The notes under the pieces are model-generated. The model was not told the origin of the DNA, did not search any database, and saw nothing but the letters and a program-made list of their open reading frames with translations. The position numbers and the translations under genes were made by a program. This document shows positions 1 to 8,100 of a stretch of 64,000 nt of DNA, one piece after another. Each line of letters starts with the position of its first letter. Positions within the stretch are counted from its first letter, which is position 1. Source of the stretch: Streptomyces misionensis (GTDB lineage Bacteria; Actinomycetota; Actinomycetes; Streptomycetales; Streptomycetaceae); contig NZ_FNTD01000004.1 of the NCBI RefSeq assembly GCF_900104815.1, forward strand, positions 1,178,001 through 1,242,000. Reading direction: 5' to 3'.

Positions 1-253
1 CGGGTCGCCCCGGTCCAGGAGTGACCCGGATGGCCCGCCGTCACGGCCCCGCGCGGGCGCCCGCGCTGACGGGTCGTCGGGGCGGAGCCGCTGCCGCCGA
101 CCGGGTGGCCTCTGCCGGGCCGCTGGTCCACCCCGGTGACGGTTGGCGCGACGGGACACGCCGGGCACGGAAACGTACGAGGGGTGGTTGTCAGGGGCAA
201 CTCCTTTGTCCTGGCTGCATAGAGCGCGATGAACATGTTTGGAGACCCGTGCC
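1..253. other. Left-edge non-coding stretch
   Basis: No convincing gene is visible here. The small open frames lack a ribosome binding site and read as low-complexity Arg/Ala/Gly protein, as expected of GC-rich shadow frames. The right end holds the leader of the amidase gene, with GGAG at 241-244 placed 9 bases before its ATG. Confidence 0.5.
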
Positions 254-2299
254 ATGAAAAGACCCACCGCCCCACGTGTCCCCAACGGCATCCGCGTGTG
301 CCGCAGGACGGCATGTGCCATCGGAGCGGCCGCCCTGCTGGCGCCGCTGCTGCTCACTCCGATGACCGACGACGAGGCACCCGAGCAGCGCCTCCAGTAC
401 GCCTTCTCCGACGCCGCCCACGATTTCCATGTGCCGCGCAGCGTGCTCATGGGCGTGTCCTACGTGCAGACCCGCTGGGACGCCCACCCCGGCTCGCCCA
501 GCGTGGCGGGCGGCTACGGGCCGATGCACCTCGTGGACACCAGCCAGTTCCCGGCCACGGCGCCCTCCCCGAGTGCCCAGGGCGGCGGCGCGCTGCGGCC
601 CAGCGCGGGGGCGGCGGGAGCGCCCGCCGCGGCGCCCGAGGGCGTCCTGGCAGGTCGTTCCGTGAAGCCCGCCGACCTGCAGCGCGCCGCGAAGCTGACC
701 GGCGCCCCGGCCGGGCGCCTGCGCACCGACGCAGAGGCCAATGTGCGCGGCGGCGCGGCCCTGCTGGCCGCCACCCAGCGGCAGCTGGGCAAGCCGCTCA
801 GCGACAACCCGGCCGACTGGTGGGAGGCGGTGGAACGTTTCCCCGGCACGCCCGACGTCACCTCGGCGGCCACCTACGCCAACGACGTCTTCGCCGTGAT
901 CCGCAAAGGCGCCCACCGCACCACCGCGGAGGGCCAGGACGTCTCCCTGCCCGCGAGCCCCGGCGTGCGCGCCCACACCGTGCGCACCGAGAAGCCCCGG
1001 CACGCCAAGGGGACGGAGTGCCCGGTCGAGGTGTCCTGCGACTGGCTGGCGGCGCCGTACGAGGAGATCGACGACGAGGGCAACTACGGCAACCACGACC
1101 TCGCCGACCGGCCGCGGGACCAGAAGATCCAGTACATCGTCATCCACGACACCGAGGCGAAGCTGTCGAGCATGTTCCAGACGGTGCAGGACCCCACCGA
1201 GGCGTCCTGGCACTACTCGATCCGTTCCAGCGACGGCCACATCACCCAGCACGTACAGACCAAGGACGAGGCCTGGCACTCCGGCAACCAGTACGTGAAC
1301 GCCCGCTCCATCGGCATCGAGCACGAGGGATTCCTCAGGCAGCCGGGCACGTGGTTCACGGAACAGATGTACCGCTCCTCGGCCCGTCTGGTGCGCTATC
1401 TCGCCAAGAAGTACGAGATTCCGCTCGACCGGCAGCACATCTTCGGCCATGACAACGTGCCCTCGCCCACCGGCGACTCCATCCCCGACATGCACGACGA
1501 CCCGGGCCCCTTCTGGGACTGGCGGCACTACTTCGACCTCCTCGGGGCGCCGCTGAAGCCCACGGCCGGGCCGGAGAGCGACATCGTGACCATCCTGCCG
1601 GACTACGCCACCCACACGCCCACGTTCACGGGGTGCCGCAGCGCCGGGGCGCCGTGCGCGAAGCACGGCTCCAGCGCGGTCCGCCTGTACACCCGTCCGG
1701 ACGAGAAGGCGCCACTGGTCCAGGACCCGGGCCGCCACCCCGACGGCGGCGCCTCCACGATGGACGTCGACGACCTGGGCTCGCGCGCCTCGGCCGGTCA
1801 GACCTTCGCGGTCGCCGAACGCCGCGGCGACTGGACGGCGATCTGGTACCAGGGGCGCAAGGCCTGGCTGGAGAACCCGAAGAAGGACCCGACGGCGGTC
1901 GGCGCGGTCGGCAAGATGGTGACGCCCAAGCAGGGCGTGGACGAGATCCCGGTGTTCGGCCGGGCCCTGCCGGAGGAGGAGGCCTACCCCGAGGGCGTCG
2001 AGGAGGAGCCCGAGGCGCCCCTGCCCTACCACTTCCGCGCCGGTCAGCGGTATGTCGCCCAGGGCACCATCGACAGCTCGTTCGTCCCGAGGTCGTCCTT
2101 CGTCGACACGCCCGAGCCGGTGGTCAGGGGCAACGAGACGTACTACCAAATCCAGTTCGACAACCGGATCGCCTATGTCCGCTCCAGCGACGTGGACGTG
2201 GTCGGCGCGCCCGTGACCGCTGGCCCGTCGGCGGAGACATCCGCGGAAACATCGGCGGAAACGTCGACGGACACCCAGGACCGCTCATCGGACCAGTGA
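254..2299 (+). CDS. Secreted N-acetylmuramoyl-L-alanine amidase (Amidase_2/PGRP fold)
   Basis: The 681-aa product should cleave the amide bond between N-acetylmuramic acid and the peptide stem of peptidoglycan outside the cell. Residues 1-36 form a signal peptide: basic start, then a hydrophobic Ala/Leu core. The middle third is a type 2 amidase domain beginning near residue 292 with IVIHDTE. The His there and the later HIFGHDN His are the expected zinc ligands, followed by the PDMHDDPGPFWDW segment usual for the family. The C-terminal third resembles an SH3-like wall-binding region and ends in a short AETS repeat. I chose ATG 254 because GGAG sits 9 bases upstream and the signal peptide starts there; an in-frame TTG at 239 is less likely. 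The gene appears monocistronic, with a hairpin downstream. The enzyme class is well supported; the exact wall substrate is unknown. Confidence 0.88.
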   Translation: MKRPTAPRVPNGIRVCRRTACAIGAAALLAPLLLTPMTDDEAPEQRLQYAFSDAAHDFHVPRSVLMGVSYVQTRWDAHPGSPSVAGGYGPMHLVDTSQFPATAPSPSAQGGGALRPSAGAAGAPAAAPEGVLAGRSVKPADLQRAAKLTGAPAGRLRTDAEANVRGGAALLAATQRQLGKPLSDNPADWWEAVERFPGTPDVTSAATYANDVFAVIRKGAHRTTAEGQDVSLPASPGVRAHTVRTEKPRHAKGTECPVEVSCDWLAAPYEEIDDEGNYGNHDLADRPRDQKIQYIVIHDTEAKLSSMFQTVQDPTEASWHYSIRSSDGHITQHVQTKDEAWHSGNQYVNARSIGIEHEGFLRQPGTWFTEQMYRSSARLVRYLAKKYEIPLDRQHIFGHDNVPSPTGDSIPDMHDDPGPFWDWRHYFDLLGAPLKPTAGPESDIVTILPDYATHTPTFTGCRSAGAPCAKHGSSAVRLYTRPDEKAPLVQDPGRHPDGGASTMDVDDLGSRASAGQTFAVAERRGDWTAIWYQGRKAWLENPKKDPTAVGAVGKMVTPKQGVDEIPVFGRALPEEEAYPEGVEEEPEAPLPYHFRAGQRYVAQGTIDSSFVPRSSFVDTPEPVVRGNETYYQIQFDNRIAYVRSSDVDVVGAPVTAGPSAETSAETSAETSTDTQDRSSDQ

Positions 2300-2331
2300 C
2301 GCCACGGGGTCGTACGCCGTTCTCCACCGCC

Positions 2332-2359
2332 CTCCCCGGTCCGCTCCTGGGCCGGGGAG
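2332..2359 (+). terminator. Hairpin after the amidase gene
   Basis: CTCCCCGG (2332-2339) pairs with CCGGGGAG (2352-2359) around a 12-base loop, about 30 bases after the amidase stop. There is no U-run, which is common for streptomycete terminators. Confidence 0.5.
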
Positions 2360-2554
2360 CGGGCCGTCCACGGCGCACCTTCTGACGCGAGCCACCGAGG
2401 GCGCCCGCGCCGCGCTTGGCGACATGGCGCCTGGCTGGCGGGAAAACCGTTTGAAATTCACGACTCTGCGACGCGAACCTTTCACGGCTTGTCCCGGGCA
2501 GCTCCCTCGGCTGCCGTCGTTCCCTGACACGCTGTCACGAGCCGTCTGGACGTC

Positions 2555-4363
2555 ATGCAGATTCAAGACCTTCCCTATCCCGACCCGGGCGTGCCCGACG
2601 CACGCTCGGGTCCCCGACTTCTGTGGTGGCTCTTCCGCAACCAGCTGGGCGGCCAGCTGAAGGCGCTGGCCTGGGGGCTGCTCCACTTCGTCGCCGTGTC
2701 CGCGCTGCCGTTCTGCGTGGGCCTCGCCGTACAGGCGGTCGTCGACCGGTCCGGCGAGCGGCTGGCGCTGGCGGGTGCCCTGATGCTGTTGTGCGGGGCG
2801 GCCGTGGCCGTGGGCGACACCTTTCTGCACCGGGCCGCCGTCACCAACTGGATCACCGCCGCCGCCCGCGTCCAGCAGTTGCTCGCCCGCAAGGCGGCCG
2901 AGCTGGGCTCGACGCTGACCCGCCGGGTGGCGGCCGGAGAAGTGGTCGCCGTGTCCACGGGAGACGTGGAGAAGATCGGCTGGTTCGTGGAGGCGGTGTC
3001 CCGCTTCACCGCCGCCGCGCTGACCGTGGTCCTCGTCTGCGCCGGCCTCCTCCTCTACCAGCCCTCGCTCGGCGTGGTCGTCGCCGCCGGACTGCCCGTG
3101 GTGGCCCTCGCGGCACTGCCCCTGCTGCCGCGCGCGACACGCCGCGCCGACGTGCAGCGCGAGAAGGCGGGCCGGGCCACCGAACTCGCCTCGGACACCG
3201 TCGCCGGACTGCGCGTGCTGCGCGGCATCGGCGGCGAGGAACTGTTCCTCGACCGCTACCGCCGCGCCTCCCAGGAGGTGCGGCACGCGGCGGTGCGCAG
3301 CGCCCGGATGTGGTCGCTGATCTCCGCCGTCCAGGTGCTGCTGCCGGGCCTGCTGCTGATCGCGGTCGTCTGGTACGGCGTCCAGCTGGCCCGCCAGGGC
3401 CGCATCGCCGTCGGCGAACTGGTCACCGTCTACAGCGCGGTGATGGTGCTCAGTTACCCGCTGCAGCACTTCGAAGAGATCGCCATGTCCTACTCCTTCT
3501 CCCGCCCCTCGGCCACCCGCACCGCACGGGTGCTGTCGCTGCGCCGACCGGCCACGGCCGACCCCGGCGGCACCGCCACCGCGGCGGACGGTGTCACGGA
3601 AGCGCCCCGGGGCGAACTGCACGACCCCGTCACCGGGCTGGTCGCCCCGGCCGGCCGGCTCACCGCCGTCGTGTGCGGCGACCCGGACGCGGCCGGGCGT
3701 CTCGCGGAGCGGCTCGGCGGCCACCCCACGGAACCGGGCCGTTCGGTCCTGCTCGGCGGCACGCCCCTGGACCGGCTCCCGCTGGACGTCGCCCGGACCG
3801 CCGTCCTCGTCCAGGACAAGGACCCGGTGCTGCTCTCCGGCACCCTGCGGGAACTGTTCGACGTCCCGGCGTCCGGCGCCGTCTCGGCCGACGAGGCCCT
3901 CGCGGCCGCGCGGTGCGAGGACGTCCTGGACGCGCTGGTGGAGGGGTCTGTCGACGTCGCCGACCCGATGGACGCCCGCATCACCGAGCGCGGCCGGTCC
4001 CTCTCCGGCGGCCAGCGCCAGCGGCTCGCGCTGGCCCGGTCTCTGATCACTGATCCCGAGGTGCTGGTGCTGGACGAGCCGACCTCGGCGGTCGATTCGC
4101 ACACCGAGGCCGGGGTCGCCGACGGACTGCGCCGGCTGCGCTCGGGGCGCACCACGGTGGTGTTCACCTCCTCGCCGCTGCTGCTCGACCGCGCGGACCG
4201 GGTCGTCCTGGTCCACGAGGGCGAGGCCGTGGCGAGCGGTACGCACCGCGAGCTGTTCGACGGCGAGCCGCGATACCGGGCCGTGGTGACCCGGGAGACG
4301 GACGACGAGGGTGTGCTGCGGGACGCCCTCAGGGAACTGGAAGAGATCGAGGAGAGCGCATGA
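2555..4363 (+). CDS. ABC exporter half-transporter with degenerate Walker A
   Basis: This 602-aa protein joins a six-helix export membrane domain (about residues 25-300) to a C-terminal nucleotide-binding domain. The Walker A loop near residue 374 is degenerate: VCGDPDAAGR stands where GxxGxGKS/T is expected, so this half probably cannot bind ATP normally. The signature LSGGQRQR (about 483) and the Walker B LVLDEPTSAVD are intact. The switch His is replaced (FTSSPLL instead of AHRL). The stop overlaps the next gene's start (ATGA, 4360-4363), so the two are translationally coupled and probably form a heterodimer in which this half supplies the working signature motif. The substrate is unknown; multidrug or peptide export is typical of this class. 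Confidence 0.85.
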   Translation: MQIQDLPYPDPGVPDARSGPRLLWWLFRNQLGGQLKALAWGLLHFVAVSALPFCVGLAVQAVVDRSGERLALAGALMLLCGAAVAVGDTFLHRAAVTNWITAAARVQQLLARKAAELGSTLTRRVAAGEVVAVSTGDVEKIGWFVEAVSRFTAAALTVVLVCAGLLLYQPSLGVVVAAGLPVVALAALPLLPRATRRADVQREKAGRATELASDTVAGLRVLRGIGGEELFLDRYRRASQEVRHAAVRSARMWSLISAVQVLLPGLLLIAVVWYGVQLARQGRIAVGELVTVYSAVMVLSYPLQHFEEIAMSYSFSRPSATRTARVLSLRRPATADPGGTATAADGVTEAPRGELHDPVTGLVAPAGRLTAVVCGDPDAAGRLAERLGGHPTEPGRSVLLGGTPLDRLPLDVARTAVLVQDKDPVLLSGTLRELFDVPASGAVSADEALAAARCEDVLDALVEGSVDVADPMDARITERGRSLSGGQRQRLALARSLITDPEVLVLDEPTSAVDSHTEAGVADGLRRLRSGRTTVVFTSSPLLLDRADRVVLVHEGEAVASGTHRELFDGEPRYRAVVTRETDDEGVLRDALRELEEIEESA

Positions 4364-6141
4364 TCGGCGTCCCGCCACCGGCGTACGACCCGGCAGCCCC
4401 GACCACCGCCACCACCCTGCCCGTGGGCGCGGCCTCGACCGTGCGCGCCTATGTCGCCGAGCTGTTCCGCCGGCACCGCCGGGCCTTCCTGCTGCTGATC
4501 GGCGTGAACACGGTGGCCGTGATCGCGTCCATGGTGGGCCCCTACCTGCTCGGCGACCTGGTCCAGCGGGTGTCGGACGGGGCACGGGAGCTGCGTCTGG
4601 GCCTGACCGTGGCACTGTTCGTGCTGGCGCTCGCCGTGCAGGCGGGGTTCGTCCGGCAGGTGCGGCTGCGGGGTGCCATGCTCGGCGAACGGATGCTCGC
4701 CGATCTGCGCGAGGACTTCCTCGTCCGCTCGGTCGGGCTGCCGCCCGGCGTGCTGGAGCGGGCGGGCACGGGTGACCTGCTCTCCCGCATCACCACCGAC
4801 GTCGACCGGCTGGCCAACGCCATGCGGGAGGCCGTGCCGCAACTCGCGATCGGTGTCGTCTGGGCACTGCTGCTGCTCGGCGGGCTCGTGGTGACGGCCC
4901 CGCCGCTCGCGGCGGCTGTGCTCATCGCCGCGCCGGTGCTGGTGGTCGGTTGCCGCTGGTACTTCAGGCGGGCGCCCTCCGCCTACCGCTCGGAGGCCGC
5001 CGGATACGCCGCCGTCGCCGCCGCGTTCGCCGAGACCGTGGACGCGGGACACACCATCGAGGCACACCGTCTGGGCGCCCGCCGCGTCGCCCTGTCGGAG
5101 CAGCGGATCAAGGCGTGGACCGGATGGGAGCGCTACACGCTGTGGCTGCGGTCCGTGCTCTTCCCGGTGATCAACACGGTCCACGTCCTCGTCCTCGGCT
5201 CGGTCCTGATGGTCGGCGGTGTCTTCGTCCTGCACGGCTGGCTCGATGTGGGCCAGCTGACCACGGGTGCGCTGATCGCGCAGATGCTCGTCGACCCGGT
5301 GAACCTGATCCTGCGCTGGTACGACGAGGTGCAGGTGGCCCAGGTGTCGCTCGCCCGCCTGGTCGGTGTCCGGGAGATCGAACCGGACGCGGGGGACGCC
5401 TCGGTGGCTCCCGACGGGCGGGAGGTGCACGCCGAGCGGGTGCGCTTCGGCTACCGCGAGGGCGTCGACGTGCTGCGCGAGGTCTCCCTGCGGGTCGCGC
5501 CGGGCACCCGGCTCGCCCTGGTCGGTCCCTCGGGGGCGGGCAAGTCCACCCTGGGCCGGCTCCTCGCCGGGATCTACGCGCCCCGGGACGGCCGGATCAC
5601 TCTCGGTGGTGCCGAACTGTCCCGGATGCCGGCCGAACGCGTGCGCTCGCACGTCGCCCTGGTCAACCAGGAGCACCATGTCTTCGTCGGCTCCCTGCGC
5701 GACAACCTCCTGCTGGCCCGCACCGGGGCCACCGACGCCGAGCTGTGGGCGGCCCTGGGCGCCGTGGACGCCGACGGCTGGGCCCGGGCGCTGGACGAGG
5801 GGCTGGACACCGAGGTCGGCTCCGGCGCGCTGGCGCTGACTCCGGCGCAGGCCCAGCAGGTCGCGCTGGCCCGACTGGTGCTGGCCGATCCGCACACGCT
5901 GGTCCTGGACGAGGCGACCTCGCTCCTCGACCCACGCGCGGCCCGCCATCTGGAGCGCTCCCTGGCCCGCGTCCTCGACGGGCGCACGGTCGTCGCCATC
6001 GCCCACCGCCTGCACACCGCCCACGACGCCGACGCGATCGCCGTCGTGGAAGGCGGCCGCATCACCGAGCTGGGCAGCCATGACGACCTTGTCGCGGCGG
6101 ACGGCGCGTACGCGGCCCTGTGGCGCTCCTGGCACGGCTGA
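4360..6141 (+). CDS. ABC exporter half-transporter with intact Walker A
   Basis: This 593-aa protein is the partner of the preceding gene, with which its ATG overlaps. The membrane domain spans roughly residues 30-320. The nucleotide-binding domain has a normal Walker A (GPSGAGKST, about 389), Walker B LVLDEATSLLD and the switch His (IAHRLHT). The signature motif is degenerate: ALTPAQAQQ replaces LSGGQ (about 492). The defects of the two halves are complementary. One composite site would pair this Walker A with the partner's LSGGQ and be active; the other would pair both defective motifs and be inactive. This is the known pattern of asymmetric heterodimeric exporters. A strong hairpin follows the stop. 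Confidence 0.87.
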   Translation: MIGVPPPAYDPAAPTTATTLPVGAASTVRAYVAELFRRHRRAFLLLIGVNTVAVIASMVGPYLLGDLVQRVSDGARELRLGLTVALFVLALAVQAGFVRQVRLRGAMLGERMLADLREDFLVRSVGLPPGVLERAGTGDLLSRITTDVDRLANAMREAVPQLAIGVVWALLLLGGLVVTAPPLAAAVLIAAPVLVVGCRWYFRRAPSAYRSEAAGYAAVAAAFAETVDAGHTIEAHRLGARRVALSEQRIKAWTGWERYTLWLRSVLFPVINTVHVLVLGSVLMVGGVFVLHGWLDVGQLTTGALIAQMLVDPVNLILRWYDEVQVAQVSLARLVGVREIEPDAGDASVAPDGREVHAERVRFGYREGVDVLREVSLRVAPGTRLALVGPSGAGKSTLGRLLAGIYAPRDGRITLGGAELSRMPAERVRSHVALVNQEHHVFVGSLRDNLLLARTGATDAELWAALGAVDADGWARALDEGLDTEVGSGALALTPAQAQQVALARLVLADPHTLVLDEATSLLDPRAARHLERSLARVLDGRTVVAIAHRLHTAHDADAIAVVEGGRITELGSHDDLVAADGAYAALWRSWHG

Positions 6142-6149
6142 GCATCCGG

Positions 6150-6179
6150 CCCGGGCGGAGTCCAGGACAGCCGCCCGGG
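6150..6179 (+). terminator. Hairpin after the ABC exporter pair
   Basis: CCCGGGCGG (6150-6158) pairs perfectly with CCGCCCGGG (6171-6179), 8 bases after the stop codon. It is a strong GC stem without a U-run. Confidence 0.6.
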
Positions 6180-6351
6180 ACTCGTGCCGTTGCGCGGTGG
6201 TGAGCAGCAGTGGAAGTCTGGAGAAGGGCACAGCATCGGGTCTCACCCGAAAACCACCTGGTGGGTACCGGGTGACATTCATGCCGTGCGTGCCGACGGC
6301 CCGCCGCCCGTTTCGGCGGCACCCGGCCGTCCTCACCACCTGGAGGTAGTC

Positions 6352-6822
6352 GTGGACAGCGCCGACAGCTGGGGGGACGACGTCTACCAGCCCGATCCCT
6401 CGGAGATCCGGGAGGACTCGGGGGTGCTCGACGTCGAGGACACTCTGGACTTCGACGGTGTCGACGACCCCCTCGACCGCGGCTGGTCGCCCCCGGAGCG
6501 GCCGTGGGCGGTGGAGCACAACGGTGTGACCGCGGCGGAGCGCCATGCGGGCGAGACCCTCGACCAGCGGCTCGCCGAGGAGACACCCGACCGCGACGTG
6601 CCAGGCGGCGACGGCATCGGTGACTGCGAGGGCACCGACGGGGAACTCCTCGACAACGAGGTCGGCGACCTTCGCTCCGGCCGGCTGGTGGCCCCCGACG
6701 AGGGGGTGCACGAGGACGAGGAAGCCGCCCTCGTGGCCAGCGACGTCGGTATCGACGGCGCCGCCGCCTCCGCCGAGGAGGCCGCGATGCACATCGTGGA
6801 CGAGGACTCCCTCTCCGGTTGA
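6352..6822 (+). CDS. DUF5709 family acidic protein
   Basis: The 156-aa product is very acidic and carries the pattern of the actinobacterial DUF5709 family: DDVYQPDPSE near the start, then LDRGWSPPERPW, ETLDQRLAEE, and a C-terminal DEGVHEDEEAALVASDVG segment. No signal peptide, membrane segment or catalytic motif is visible, and the family's function is unknown. GTG 6352 is chosen because GGAGGT lies at 6342-6347; upstream in-frame ATGs give a low-complexity extension with no ribosome binding site. The L31 gene follows 60 bases later on the same strand and may share the transcript. Confidence 0.75.
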   Translation: MDSADSWGDDVYQPDPSEIREDSGVLDVEDTLDFDGVDDPLDRGWSPPERPWAVEHNGVTAAERHAGETLDQRLAEETPDRDVPGGDGIGDCEGTDGELLDNEVGDLRSGRLVAPDEGVHEDEEAALVASDVGIDGAAASAEEAAMHIVDEDSLSG

Positions 6823-6882
6823 TCCGCGGGCCCCCGCCGGTCCGTCCACGCCCCGCCCGACCGCCCCGCACGAGGAGCCGCC

Positions 6883-7146
6883 ATGCAGCAGGACAAGCAC
6901 CCCGACTACCACCCCGTGGTCTTCCGCGACCGCGCCGCCGGATACGCCTTCCTGACCCGGTCCACCGCACAGAGCGAGCAGACCATCGACTGGGACGACG
7001 GCCAGAGCTACCCGGTGATCGACGTGGAGATCTCCTCGGAGAGCCACCCCTTCTACACCGGCAAGGCCCGCACGGTCGACACCGAGGGCCGCATCGCCCG
7101 CTTCGAGCGCCGCTACGGCGGGACGGACGCGGGCGACGCCACCTGA
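6883..7146 (+). CDS. rpmE2: 50S ribosomal protein L31 type B (zinc-free)
   Basis: This 87-aa protein matches type B L31 along its length: [37 protein letters not shown] and a final RFERRYGG. It has no cysteines, so it lacks the zinc-binding CxxC pairs of the standard L31. In bacteria such C-minus forms usually replace the zinc form during zinc shortage, under the repressor Zur. I looked for a Zur-box-like palindrome upstream and did not recognise one, so regulation here is unproven. GAGGAG lies just before ATG 6883. Confidence 0.92.
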   Translation: MQQDKHPDYHPVVFRDRAAGYAFLTRSTAQSEQTIDWDDGQSYPVIDVEISSESHPFYTGKARTVDTEGRIARFERRYGGTDAGDAT

Positions 7147-7160
7147 CGCGGAGGGCGGGC

Positions 7161-7955
7161 TCAGATCACATTGAGCGCCGCCGCGCAGCCCACTCCGCCG
7201 AGCACCATGAACACGGGCATCAGCACCTTCAGCTCGACCCAGCTGCCCGCCCGGAACCGGATCGCCTTCGGCGGACCCACCGGGTACCAGCGCTTGCGGC
7301 CCAGCGGGATGGGCCAGAGGATCGGGCAGCCCGACACCGTCAGCGCGTCCCCGATGTCGTGCACCAGCGCGCCCAGCACGATCGGCAGCCCCAGCCACAG
7401 GTACTGCTGCCCGGGCTCGCTGAACAGCCAGTCCGAGCCGTTTCCGGGCTGGTCGAGGATGCCCGCCAGGATCCACGCGGTGGCGGCCGCCAGCAGCCAG
7501 ACCAGTATGTCGCTGCTGGAGCCCCGGGCCGCCCGCCACAGCAGACCCTCGATCGCCAGCACCATGTGCACGAACAGGATCGCCAGCACGCCCCAGCGTC
7601 CCCCGGTGTACGCCACCGCGGAGCAGCCGGCGCCGATCAGGACCGCCCAGACCCAGGTGTGGGTCAGCGTGCGATGGCCGCCGGAGCGGCGCGGGTCGCC
7701 CTTCTTCCTGGTCGCCTTGTACACGGCGTAGGACAGCTTGTCGACGATCTCGCAGAGCCAGTGCGAGATCGGCCCGAAGGCCCGCGAGATGGTGGCCGCC
7801 TTGTGATCGAGGTCCGGGGCGAGCGCGGCGCCCGCGCAGATCAGGGCGCCGACCAGGAGAACCGGCCAGGGCATCGGGTGATCGGCCGCGGCGGCGGCCG
7901 CTCCGACCCCGAGCCAGGCCGCGGCCCCCGACAGTGAGTGTGCTGGTCCCATCAT
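7161..7955 (-). CDS. DUF457-type membrane protein (YdjM-like putative metal-dependent hydrolase)
   Basis: The 264-aa product has several hydrophobic helices and the polar motifs of the DUF457/YdjM family: LAPDLDHK (about residue 50), GGHRTLTHTW and ALVHDIGDALT. These conserved Asp and His residues in membrane proteins are the reason the family is called metal-dependent hydrolase, although activity is rarely shown. ATG 7955 is used because a GGGAAG element lies a few bases upstream; longer in-frame starts run into the divergent helicase promoter. It converges with the L31 gene and diverges from the helicase gene. Confidence 0.75.
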   Translation of the reverse strand: MMGPAHSLSGAAAWLGVGAAAAAADHPMPWPVLLVGALICAGAALAPDLDHKAATISRAFGPISHWLCEIVDKLSYAVYKATRKKGDPRRSGGHRTLTHTWVWAVLIGAGCSAVAYTGGRWGVLAILFVHMVLAIEGLLWRAARGSSSDILVWLLAAATAWILAGILDQPGNGSDWLFSEPGQQYLWLGLPIVLGALVHDIGDALTVSGCPILWPIPLGRKRWYPVGPPKAIRFRAGSWVELKVLMPVFMVLGGVGCAAALNVI

Positions 7956-8100
7956 GGCCGCTTCCCGCCCCATTCCTCTTGTGCCGCTGTCCAGTTGACC
8001 TGGTGCCGTGACGCTTCGTCGGCGACACAGCGTAGCCGTCGTGATCTTGCCGGCCACAGCCGATTCCCCGATCAGGGAGGAGGCCAGGCAAGATGGGAGC

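Noticed and set aside
2285..4615. Long minus-strand open frame over the ABC gene
   Set aside because: It is the antisense shadow of the first ABC gene, with no start signal and no known domain.
6823..6882. Zur operator before the zinc-free L31 gene
   Set aside because: No AT-rich inverted repeat of the Zur type is visible in the short gap or before the DUF5709 gene.
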